A program made the translations under genes and the position numbers. The notes below the pieces were generated by a model. The model searched no databases, was not told where the DNA came from, and saw only the letters and a program-made list of their open reading frames with translations. DNA of 64,000 nucleotides from Puffinus mauretanicus (lineage: Eukaryota > Chordata > Aves > Procellariiformes > Procellariidae): NCBI GenBank assembly GCA_023333565.1, contig JAJKFH010004053.1:2418001-2482000 (forward strand). The letters are read 5' to 3'. Shown here one piece after another: positions 1 through 11,201 of this stretch (position 1 is its first letter; every line of letters starts with the position of its first letter).

Positions 1-1044
1 GACACTGTCTCCCACAGCATTCTCCTAGAGAAGCTGGCGGCTCACGGCCTAGACAGGTGCACTCTTCGCTGGGTAAAAAACTGGCTGGATGGCTGAGCCC
101 AGAGAGTTGTGGTGAACGGAGTTAAATCCAGTTGGCAGCCGGTCACGAGCGGTGTTCCCCAGGGCTCAGTACTGGGGCTGGTCCTGTTCAATATCTTTAT
201 CAATGATCTGGACGAGGGGATCGAGTGCTCCCTCAGTAAGTTTGCAGACGACACCAAGCTGGGTGGGAGTGTTGATCTGCTGGAGGGTAGGAAGGCTCTG
301 CAGAGGGATCTGGACAGGCTGGATCGATGGGCTGAGGCCAACTGTATGAGGTTCAACAAGGCCAAGTGCCGGGTCCTGCACTTCGGCCACAACAACTCCA
401 GGCAACGCTACAAGCTTGGGGAAGAGTGGCTGGAAAGCTGCCTGGAGGAAAAGGACCTGGGGGTGCTGGTTGACAGCTGGCTGAACATGAGCCGGCAGTG
501 TGCCCAGGTGGCCAAGAAGGCCAATGGCATCCTGGCCTGTATCAGAAATAGAGTGGCCAGCAGGAGTAGGGAGGTGATCGTGCCCCTGTACTCAGCACTG
601 GTGAGGCCGCACCTCAAATACTGTGTTCAGTTTTGGGCCCCTCACTCCAAGAAGGACATTGAGGTGTTGGAGCATGTCCAGAGGAGGGCAACGAAGCTGG
701 TGAAGGGCCTGGAGCACAAGTCTTATGAGGAGCGGCTGAGGGAACTGGGACTGTTTAGTCTGGAGAAGAGAAGGCTGAGAGGAGACCTCATCACGCTCTA
801 CAACTACCTGAAAGGAGGTTGTAGCGAGGTGGGTGTTGGTCTCTTCTGCCAAGTAACTAGCGATAGGACGAGAGGAAATGACCTCAAGTTGCGCCAAGGG
901 AAGTGTAGATTGGACATTAGGAGAAATTTCTTTACTGAAAGAGTGGTCAGGCCTTGGAACAGGCTGCCCAGGGAAGTGGTTGAGTCACCATCTCTGGAAG
1001 TGTTTAAAAGATGTGTAGATGAGGTGCTTAGGGACATGGTTTAG
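1..1044 (+). pseudogene. CR1 ORF2 reverse transcriptase fragment, one in-frame stop
   Basis: This is the C-terminal part of CR1 ORF2 (endonuclease plus reverse transcriptase), which copies the element's RNA into DNA at the target site. Reading frame 1 opens at the window edge with DTVSH, the end of the KAFDTVSH motif. It meets a TGA at 94-96 and is then open to the TAG at 1042-1044. VPQGS lies at 154-168 and the catalytic FADD at 241-252, so the active-site aspartates are intact. The C-terminal region ([19 protein letters not shown] and [19 protein letters not shown]) follows. The copy at 11.1-13.4 kb has CAA at the codon matching the stop. Both TGA and CAA could come from an ancestral CGA by CpG decay on opposite strands; that ancestral codon is inferred. 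The endonuclease half lies outside the window. Not expected to make protein. Confidence 0.93.
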
Positions 1045-1124
1045 TGGGCAGGTGGTGTTGGATTGACGGTTGGACTCGATGATCATAGAGGTCTTTTCCA
1101 ACCTTAATGATTCTATGATTCTAT
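1..1124 (+). mobile_element. CR1 LINE, 3' portion (copy a), cut by window edge
   Basis: This is the 3' end of a chicken-repeat-1 (CR1) non-LTR retrotransposon. The left part codes for the second half of the ORF2 reverse transcriptase. It is followed by a short 3' UTR (about 1045-1105) and the CR1 tail, which reads AATGATTCTATGATTCTAT and ends near 1124. CR1 tails are short 8-bp microsatellites rather than poly(A), which fits the family. The element continues leftward out of the window, so its 5' truncation point and any target duplication cannot be seen. It closely resembles the copies at 11113, 26221 and 33156, so it belongs to the same relatively young family. Confidence 0.95.
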
Positions 1125-4100
1125 ATATTTACATATCAATAAATGTGCTGAAATCTGTATCTTCGTGCTCGAGTTTTAACAGAACTTTCTGACTTTCCCT
1201 GAAATTTAATGTAATGATTTTTAGAATTTTTTCCTGATTCATGATATGGAAGGAATGAATCAGGAATTCGTGATTCGTATAAGGAATATGTCCTGTGCTT
1301 CTAAGGTATTTAATCAGCATTGTCTAGAAAACATTGCAATTCTGCTCTTTGAAGCTGTCCGAAGGGTACCTCGGATCTATTCATAATAAGAGAATCAGAG
1401 CTATGCACTCAAGTTTGAACCCTCCCTGCATCCCTCCTGGTAGGCCAGCCTGTCTAACTCTGGTGGTGTAGCACCATGCAGAGACACTACTGGCATCCCA
1501 TGCACTGTATAGCCCTGGTTATGTGACAGCAGTGCCTACAGCTTACTGGGTCTCAGCAGAGACTGGGCTAAGTGCTGTGGTGACACAGATCTTTTGCCTT
1601 CTAGACTAGAGCTAGATGAGTTAGAAGTAGGTTTACGTATGGTCAGTGCTCATTTACTGCCTTATAATATCTTCATGGAAGAGTAGCAGCTCCAAATGTG
1701 CATGGCTGGATTGTTCATATTAAAAAACAGGCAAGAAAAAAAAGCCCTTGACTCGTAGCCAAGAATCCCAATGGGATTCCCCAGGGCAGGAAGGGCATCT
1801 CAAAGCAATCTGGGGACCTCCAGGAGCAAACAGCCATGATGTGGCAAGACAGCTACTGCACCATGATATAAGTAGAAGTTCTTGTACTTGTGACCAACCT
1901 CAGCTAGAGTTAAAGACTGTTGCAAAAATAAATGAACAAATGGCCCACAGAACTGACAATATAAATGAATAGCAGGAGGAAAAACCTTTCTTTTTGTTAC
2001 CCGTCCATAAGTCACATACAAAAGAAAAAATCCTGGAGGAATAACTAAATGCACAAAGACCAACTTCAAGCCCCTGACATAAACCTAAGAACAAAATACA
2101 TCTCCTATTTTTTTCAGTCAAGAACTCCAAAGACTGTAATAACTGTTGTGGAAAAAACATCCTACATTTAAAAAGTGGAATTTACACAAGGAAAACAAGC
2201 ATTTCCCCTTGGGTTTAACCTGATGCTTCCTACAGGGCTTTGTGACAAAAAGAAGACTCTCCCACAGTGCAAAGGTAGGAATGTGCTTTGTGGTCTCATT
2301 TACCAAAACATTTCAGACATATCTTTACTTACAGGAGAAATTTTGTAAATATATATATATACCTGAGGAAAGACAACTGAATTACAGGATGGCAGGAAGA
2401 GATACATGACCTAGCAATGTACCAAGTGTAAGGAACTTTTGCTGCAAAATATGAGAATGGCATACCATGGACTCATTGGAAAGACTAAGAACAAGATAGG
2501 ATTGCCTGTACGTTGATGTTTAACAGCTTCAATCCAGCATGCAGCTTAGGAAGCAAGGCAGTAATAACATCCACCTTGGACAGGTCGTTACTGGTTTGTG
2601 TTCAGCTGAAGCATTAGAAAAAGATGGAATATCTTGAGCACAACAAGTGGACAGGCTAATGCCCCTAGAGATCACAAAGCCAAATCACATTTCAGCTGAT
2701 ATTGATCTGGGGGAGATGACCCTGTTAGAAGAGGACCATCAGTGGAAATTAAAGAAATTGCTTTGCAGACGGACTTGACAGGTGGCCCAATTTTTAGGAT
2801 TAAATGTTGGGTTATTACTAGCGATTCATCAAAGACTGTTCCAAGGTAGCAGTACTACTTTTCATATTAACTGTCATAATATCAAAGAAAGAGGGGACGG
2901 AGGTCAGAAGTGCATACACCAGCCATTTCTCTGGACATGGAATACCAAGAAGCTTCCAGAGAGCTAAAACAAAGCTGCACCACAGCTGAGATCTGGAAAT
3001 CAGTCTGGGACATGCATGTAGGCAAAAGCAGGACAGCAAAAATGTAATTGCCTATGCTTTCCATAGCTTTCAGGTGGGAAAAGTGGATCCCATCTGGGAC
3101 TGCTGGCTTTTAATGGGCAGAAGCAGAGACTGAAGGAGAGAGGTTGCTTTGCCTTGTACCACACCATGTTCAAAGAAGGAGCTGGCTCAAGAGCAAGCAT
3201 TGCCAGTGCCGTGGCAAGGACAGGCCAGGTGCAGAAGCCAATCTGGTCATTCAGAAGAGCATGGTTAAGCATGAGATCAGCTTGTTTGCCTGGAGAGAGA
3301 AGAGCATACCCTCATGTCCAGAGGTCCTAGTGTGCACTTTTTTTACACTCTACCGGACATTGCCTAGCACAATTAAATAACAGTGAATATCGCCTGGTTT
3401 GTGGCTCAGGCACACCTTTTGTACTTTCTTGTCTAATGTATTTAGGCATGTCCCATCTATCAGACAATCTTGGTAGTGAATTCATGCTAAGGATAGTGCA
3501 ATACTGAACAAAGGGACTTCATACTCCTTCATTTAATGATTTCTCTCTCTGTATCCTCTCTCTCTCCCCTTTCCTTCACTGCCATTTTTCCTCCTGTTTC
3601 CTCGCTTTTCTCACTCATTAAAGTTCCATTTTATTACTGCAAAGGCATTTGCAAATATATGGCCACTAAATAGTGACCTGAAAACAGCAATGTCAGAAGA
3701 GTCCTGCAAGAACTGGGGGGTCTTCAGTCACAAAAAGCTGTTTCCTCTGGGCTTCAGCTTGGTCTCCTGAGACCTCTCCCCTTGGCTCTGTCATTATCTC
3801 TTCAGAGCAGTTTGTCTTTGACAGATCTTTTAGGCAAGGGCCAAGATTTTTAATTGCATTCTGAAATGAAGGATGCAGACCTACACTGTATCTGTCTCTT
3901 TGTTTAACAGGCAGGCAGCTATATGCTGGATTTTCTGTGCAGCTTTCATGCCCTTGCAGACCTTTCCTGCATAAAAACTTAATAGCAGACTTTGCTTGAT
4001 CTTGAGGGTTCACAGGCACTGTTGCTGCAGATTTTATACTATTTGTAGTTGCCTTATTTGGTTTGGAAAGCATGAATTAAATGCTATTCTAATTACTGTA

Positions 4101-4605
4101 AGACAGCCACAGCAGTTGATTTGTCAAACCTATACACGTAAAAATAATGCTTTGAAATTAAATTTGCAAATACTGTAGCCTGCTAAAAATGAAAATGTGT
4201 CTGAAAGTCATTTATTTTGGGAGACAAAGAAATATAAAATTTTAAATTATTTCCTTTTAACCATTAATGTCAATCACATTGGTATTAGAGTCCTTCCAAT
4301 CACTCTTTAGAGGAGGAGAAGGGTATTTTTAATGTATTTCTTTAGCTTCCTAATAAATTGAAGGGCTTTCTGCAAGATTTTGCCACACAGTATGCTGGCT
4401 GCTCTACTAATTAAAAGCTGGTAGTTTTTAAATTAACTTGTGAGTACCTACAGTGATGGAAATTGCCTCCTTAACAGTATTATTTACTGACGAATCAGGT
4501 GATGACCTGCTTGTATCTCCAGAACAAGTTCATTAGTTTGTCCTAATGGCTACTGCAGATAAACACTCTGATATTTCATTATCATGCCACCTACAAAAGA
4601 ATGAG
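1125..4605. other. Unique AT-rich sequence, no gene recognised
   Basis: No coding region, RNA gene or classified repeat is recognised here. Small features are a TA dinucleotide run at about 2349-2361 and a CT-rich low-complexity stretch at about 3541-3600. The longest open frames are short, lack family motifs and are within chance expectation for such sequence. Confidence 0.6.
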
Positions 4606-4663
4606 CTAATAAAAAAAAGAAAAAAAAAAAGAAGAAAAAAGAAAAGAAAATAAGAAAAAAAAA
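4606..4663 (+). repeat. A/G homopurine low-complexity tract
   Basis: A nearly pure A-rich purine tract of about 58 bp with interspersed single G residues, interrupted by one T. It is directly followed by a GC-rich hairpin at 4662-4691. It could be an expanded poly(A) remnant of a retrotransposed sequence, but no retrotransposon body is visible upstream. Confidence 0.8.
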
Positions 4664-4691
4664 GCCCCAGCTTTGCAGCTAACTGGGGCTT
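4662..4691. repeat. Inverted repeat, 9-bp GC-rich arms
   Basis: AAGCCCCAG at 4662-4670 is matched by its reverse complement CTGGGGCTT at 4683-4691, with a 12-nt loop that itself holds two AGCT words. The arms are perfect. The hairpin sits exactly at the end of the purine tract. Confidence 0.8.
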
Positions 4692-6689
4692 CTAGTATGG
4701 CCAGTGTGACTCATTCCTGGTCAATAGATGCGTACCTGACAGCTGCCATTAATAACTATTAGACTGCTGTTTGAGCTCCAGGGTGAGACATGCTTCAATG
4801 TTCTAAAAATAAGATATTATCATTCTGCAAGAGTAATAGGTTAGGCAGCAGTGGTTTCAACCCTCTTGGTCTGACTCTTCAAACTGACATCATTTAATCT
4901 AAATGTTCTGTCCTGCCAGGTCTCCTTTTGGGTACGCAGTATGATGAAAGAGCTCAGAAGTCATTAATACAAATGTTTCTGTAGAAAGTATTGGTCAGGT
5001 ACATCTAGAAGTGACTGTCTCATACATTACCTGCTGGGAAGACAAACATAAATCCTAGGCCAGCAAACTCATCAACACACCTCATGCTACCAGAAGACTG
5101 GATGACAACACTAGCGCACTGGAAAACTAAGCTTCACCACTAAATTGAAAGGAGATGAATTTGCCTCTTTCTGAATGCTTCTGCATCCTCTGGTAAACAG
5201 AAATTACTTCAGAGGAATTTCAAAACCATTTTTGAGAATCCTCTTCAACTTTGTTTTTGGTTTTACTGGAATTTACAAATACAGATTGATGACTGAGACT
5301 CTCTAAAAGACCTTCCCACATTGTGTCCTTGGTTTGGTTTACATAAGCTGGTGTTGGGTACTACTTCTTCACAGCTGATTTAATTTCGGGGACAGCCAAA
5401 CTTCCATTCTCCCATCAATTTTGATAGTGTGTGGTTCATTTATATGTACAGAGAATTTGGCTTAGAACCTTCCTGGTCTAATGTGTTTAGGACACATTTG
5501 TTTGCTAGATGATATTGACTCTTTCCATGATTCTGTTTACAAGGAAGACTTTGTATTAGATAGGAAGAAGATTGGAAGGATTCACAATGTTCCTCTCTTT
5601 CTTTAATATCAGCATCTTTCCCAGACATTGGGTTCTTGGCTATTTCGGGAGAGGGATTTTTTGTGTCAATCCCTGTGTTAAAATATTTGATCAATAAGCA
5701 GTGAATAGTGCAGGAAATTAAGCCAGTTCACACCACTTCCAGACATGATCAAAAGCATTTCCTCATGAGTTAAAATGAGGGGAGATACTGGGAAGGATTT
5801 TGTATAAGGTATCTTCATCCATAACCCCTCTAGTGAAGTTTTGAAGGGTCGACTAGCAAAACCATTTTCAAAGCTATGAACCTAAGTAATTTAATTTGCT
5901 GCTGATTGGAAAAATCTTATGATGTCTTGGCATAATGCTACCTCAGACACCAAATTAACCCCCTTTATTTAGCTTGCTTCCTCCTTCTGTTATTTCCAGT
6001 TTGGTGCTTAAGATTTGCCTACACAGCACTCTGCAATGCTGTGTCATCATACCTGAAGGAGGTCAGCTCTGCATGCACAGGATTCTCCGGGGTCTTGTGA
6101 ATTGCTTCTAAACCATTAGAAAGAGGATCTGTTTGAGGAATTTTAACTACTTCCCCTTCCTTCTGCTCAATGTCTTGCACTTGGTGGATCATCACAGCCT
6201 TTCCAGTAGTCTCCAGACCACAAGATAAGAAACTCCAGGGCTCGAAGTCTTAGGATACATCTAAACCAAAATACAGGCAGCTGTACTTTGAGATATTCTA
6301 TGGAGATTCAGCCGCCCAGGTGTCTAGATCAGGGAATTGACCTTGGAGTGTGAAACCTCCTTTGTAACTTGTTTGCTGGGCTTTTATTCCCATGGCTGAG
6401 AGCAGGCAGGGATGCTGCATGCCATGCACTGGGATCTGATCCCAACCTAGCAGACCCAATGTGTGTATCTGAACTTAGGGTGTTAGAATAACTCTTGAAA
6501 CACCTCAGTCATGGCCTGAGGTGTCCTGTTTCCTCTTATGGTGGTTCCTTCACATTAGTGGGATCAAGAAAGACTTTTACACACTGTGGTGTAAATGGCT
6601 ACAGTGAAAACATCAGACTGCCAGTCTGCCACGTGTTCATCCACAATTCAGAAATCTACATCTTTAACAACTTTCAGCAGATTAATTAG

Positions 6690-6775
6690 GTTTTGGGTTT
6701 GTTCTTTTTGTTTGGGTTTGGTTTGTTTGCTTTGCTTGTTTTGTGGTTGGTTTTTTTTTTTTTTTTTATTTTAGC
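6690..6775 (+). repeat. G/T-rich low-complexity tract ending in T17
   Basis: This tract is almost free of A and C on the plus strand and consists of irregular TTTG and TTTGGG words. It ends in 17 consecutive T residues (6751-6767). The strand bias is clear but there is no fixed repeat unit. Confidence 0.75.
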
Positions 6776-8680
6776 CCTCCATTCTTTCTGCTGGCTGAAA
6801 TAAATGTATCTTCTTTCCAAGACAAGCTATTTGGAATTGCTGATCAGAGATCTTTGTTTTGCTGCTGAGGCCAGATTTTCAGCTGGATCTGTGCCACTCT
6901 CTGCAGTGAAGCATTGGCCCTCCACAGCCAGAGAGTCCTGTGGAGAAGCCACAGAGAACGAGAATCCCCAGCATTTCTCTATATACAGTACTGCTCGCAA
7001 GGGAATTATATAAGTTATGGCTTTATTATTTTCTGTGGTTTAACATGACATGAGACCAAAGGTGGACTGTTCTTCTTGTCCCATGTGTGCAGGATGATAT
7101 TGTGGTCTTTATTACTTTGGAACTTCAGGGATTAAAGCTATTTGGAATATAAGAAGAAGCAACAAGTGACTCTTTAATTAATCCCTGGTTATCACAACAG
7201 CTGATAGAAATGGAAAGAACATTATGTTCTCACACAGAAAAACAAAACAAAAAATCTTTTAGCTTCATTGTTTCCTGCTCACCTTGGAGACTAAGGAAGA
7301 GTTAAAACCACTGTGAAATGACTGCAATGAAAGAAAGCTCTGATTGTCTTCAATGTTGATTTACAGCCTTTGCAAGACTCTAATCAAGAGTGAAATTAAC
7401 AGTGTAAAAATAAGACAATATTCTTTGCATTTTTTTAACTAATCTCTTTAGAACCCTTCTAAAAGGTTCCTATGGCCTGCTCACTAGGGTGTATGTTATC
7501 TGCAAGCACAAAATGGGCAGAAAACACTGCTCAGCTATTTAGGCCACACACATGGCAGACAGCAGTTCAACGAGCTCTAATTAGAGAGAATCTCATCATT
7601 TCCACCTTTGCCTTTCCAAGATCAGAACTACTAAGGAAGTACACTGAAGAAATAGCTTTGGTTCTGGATATCGGTTTATAATACATCATATTAAAATTTT
7701 GAGATAAAGTGAATGACTCACATGTCTGAGGTATATGAGAAAAGGTTAAAGTATGTATGGTCTGAATTAGATGTGGGTACAGTCCCTTGAATTTTATTTA
7801 TTTCTAATTAGATTGCTCATTTGTATGTTTTTTCTTCTACTTACGGGTCCACCTGAGGCTTATGTTTAATCTGAAGAAACATCAACTTCATTGTATGGAA
7901 GAAAATTAAACAAGGGCTGTAAAACACAGTTCTCCTTCTATCTGTAATCGCCTCTATCTCACTAAATAGCTCATCAATAGAAAAATATATTATACCTTCT
8001 TCCAAGCTCTGCTTCTCAGAGAAGGTGACAAGGTGACAATGGCAGAGCTCAGAGAGCTGACAAGGAGCAAAAGGAAGAGAGGAATTCATTTGCAGGATAG
8101 TACTCTAAGACAGAGCAGACAAGGAGACAGGAGCATCCTAAGCTTTTATAGTTTTAACAAGCTCAGCTTTTGGTTGTGTCCCAGAGAAAGATGTGCAAGC
8201 ATTTTTCTCCAGCTAAAAACCAAAGAAGGCATTTTGAAAGTGGAAACACTGTACTGGAAAATATTAATACCTAAATATATTTTTTAAAGTCTCAGTCCTG
8301 CTACACTCATGATGCAATGATGAAGCTAGCTTCTCCAAAAAAATAAAAGAAAAAACCCCTCCATTCCTAGAAAGTTAGAAAGAAAATTATGATGGATACT
8401 AAGAAAAGTTAAATTGATGATCAGAAATAAAGAGGATCTTTCTGAGGGCCACTATTAGAATAGATAAATAAAGCAGGGGATAACAGTATTTCTGTTGACG
8501 CCAACTTTATGAACTTTGTTTAATAAAAGAAACCTTAGAGAGACTTGAAGAGGAATATTTAGAGTTCCAGCTATAATTGACTCTATCACATTCCATTGCA
8601 GGACAGTGTTGGGTAAATAGCACAAAGAAAAGAGAAGCCATTTAAAATTGATTTTTTTAATTGACTGAAAACCCAGGCTT

Positions 8681-8760
8681 GTGAGGACACTATCTCGAAT
8701 TCTATTATCAGTAAAGGTAGTTTGACAGACCATTGCTTCCAGAATGAGACAGTGTCCCAC
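8681..8760. repeat. Imperfect long-loop inverted repeat
   Basis: GGACACTATCTC at 8685-8696 pairs with GAGACAGTGTCC at 8746-8757 with one mismatch. If A8684 is bulged, GTG at 8681-8683 also pairs with CAC at 8758-8760. The loop is about 49 nt. The spacing resembles small hairpin RNA precursors, but nothing shows transcription. Confidence 0.5.
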
Positions 8761-10639
8761 CAGAGAACAAAATAGTCACATGCAGTTCCTTTCTGGTATT
8801 TTTTTAAGGTGTGGGGTCTATTTCCATATCTGGAAATCCAGATCTGTTCTAAGCCTTTTCCCCATGAATTCCATAATTTCACAACACAGGCTTCAGACTA
8901 AAAGCCACCAAAATTCAGAAGCAAAAAAATTTCACTCTGAAAGATATTTAAATAAAAGAACTGTCATCTTTAATTTGAAACTTTTATTTACTTTAAGAAG
9001 TTAAAAAAACTTCAAGTTAAAAAAAGATCTCACTGCAAAGTGAATGAACACTCCTTTTCATGTAAAATGTTTTCACAATATAGACGATAGGCAGACATTA
9101 CAGTATAATGTCTCACTTCGTTAGGCACCAAGAGTCCAGGTGAAACAAAAGTCTTTATGGATGTCCTGAATACTGAAAAAGGGTTTGTGTAAGGCTTGTG
9201 AACCTCCAGATTAAGGCTGTGATGACAAGCTGTCTCTACACTGTAGGACACAGGAGCACGGGTGACTTGCAAGGTCCTGGCCTATGTCCTGGCTCCCTCG
9301 TGGGGTGAGAAGTGGTGGGCATGCCAAAGTCTGCTGTGCCATTAGCTTGTAGGTGGAGATGATCAGAGGTGAGGCACAGATCTGTAACTGTGCTGCCTGA
9401 GAAAGATTCATTTCTCCAAGACTTGTGGGCAGTGTGGACGGCTTCTTGAAACACATCCTTTGCTTCCATTCTCCTTTTCAGTTTTTTAGTACAGCAGCTT
9501 CTCTGTAGACAAAAATGGAGTGAATGGCTTCCAGAGACAACAATAACATCCTTCCCTTTTATTAACTGCTTGGGAGGCATATCACACTCAACAAAGACCA
9601 AGTAATCTTTGAGTCACATGTCTGTTAACCCTTCATCGTCAATGGGAATTGAGTTTGCTTATTACCTTGATGTCCATACATGCATGGTTCTTCAATCCTG
9701 GTGTCTTGTGGAAGTCAAGCAGGTCTGTATACTTAGTATAATACTGATGATTTTTCCTAGCAAGAAAGGGTATGACTTTTCAGACTTTCTACCCTCCACC
9801 CAGCCAAAACACCCAGATCCTGTTAGTGTGGGTGGAAGTAACGCCCTTGAATGGTGACAAAGGGATGCCTCAAGTATGTCCAACAGCAGCAGCAACTGGT
9901 TTGGCACTTGTTTGTTTTGTGCTGACTCAGAAATAAAGAAAGTATTATTGCATATAAGGTACATGCAACCTTTTCAGAAGAGCAGTCTTATTCTTAAATT
10001 TTCTAAATGAAGTAGAAAAGCTTCAAGTTGGCATGAAGTCTGAGTCATATTGCATGCAAACAGGAAACAACAGGAGGCTGGTCCCTAAGAAACTGTCTCA
10101 AAATATCAATTCAAATAAACAGCCAGACTAGGCAGTGGTGTCTAAAATTTTCACTATGTAATCCTATTTTTCAACAATTTTAAGCAACAAACATATGGGC
10201 TAAACAGTAGGTCATCACCTTAGTAAAAATTTAACTTCTGATGTTTGCAAAATCTGGAGCCTGAAAAACGTTCACTTTTCTGGTCCCAGAATGTTTTAGA
10301 AAAGTTCTAAAGATAACTTGACATTTACTTTTCTGTTTGCATCTGACAGGGATTGGATTTTGAAACCAATTACAGTAAGAACCATATTGAGAGGTAAATT
10401 ATCTACCAAAAAATCTTGCTCTTGTTTTATTTCAGATCCCATGTAGATGACAATACAGTATAAAAAACTGGAAGACTTCATTTTCAGCTATGTTACTGAA
10501 AAATATTTACATTAATGTATTTCCACTAGGTGAATCCTGGCATGAATAACTAATTGGGTGTTACTCCAAGCCAAACAATTCATAGTACTTGCTCATAACA
10601 TACCTCCTTTCACTTACTGCTCACCAGGGAAGTGGTATA

Positions 10640-10683
10640 CTCCATTAGAGAGTACTTAACACTGAAGTTAAGTCGTAATGGAG
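10640..10683. repeat. Two-segment hairpin
   Basis: The outer arms CTCCATTA (10640-10647) and TAATGGAG (10676-10683) are exact reverse complements. Inside them, ACTTAAC (10654-10660) pairs exactly with GTTAAGT (10667-10673) around a 6-nt loop. The internal loop is asymmetric (6 nt on one side, 2 nt on the other), giving a 15-bp composite stem. Confidence 0.65.
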
Positions 10684-11201
10684 ACTGCACAACACCTAGA
10701 AAATGTATGCTAGCTTATATAGAACTTTTCTCTGATACAAAAATACAGTGCATGAAAACCTGCAAGTGAACAACTAAGGGACAGGGTAATTTCATTCATG
10801 TCATATTTTTCTTCTCCCATGGCAAGCAAATTACCATGAGATTATTGGCAGAATATCCTTTGAATAAGAAATCGATTTTATAGTCTTGTAATTTGTTATC
10901 TTGACCTTTACATGTATTTTTGCAAATTTTGTTGGAGGTAGCATTAAGGTTCAGTAGTTTATGTAAATTATATTGGGGTTAATGAGGCATAAAGGATTAT
11001 ATGGCAGTGAAGAGATGGCTGGACCCTTTAGTGGTTCACCTCTAGACTTTCTGTTGTTTACAATAACAAAACAGCACATTTCAGGGGAGGCTTAAAGAAA
11101 TTTCATTTCATTATAGAATCATAGAATCATAGAATCATTAAGGTTGGAAAAGACCTCTAAGATCTTCGAGTCCAACCGTCAACCCAACACTACCATGCCC
11201 A

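Larger units (their letters stand above)
4692..10639. other. Unique AT-rich sequence, no gene recognised
   Basis: No exon, RNA gene or classified transposon is recognised. The stretch contains a G/T tract near 6690-6775, a long-loop hairpin at 8681-8760 and scattered short A and T runs. Open frames here are short and show no recognisable domain. Confidence 0.55.

Noticed and set aside
3693..4073. 126-codon minus-strand open frame
   Set aside because: No domain, motif or codon-level sign of selection is visible, and it stands alone in unique sequence.
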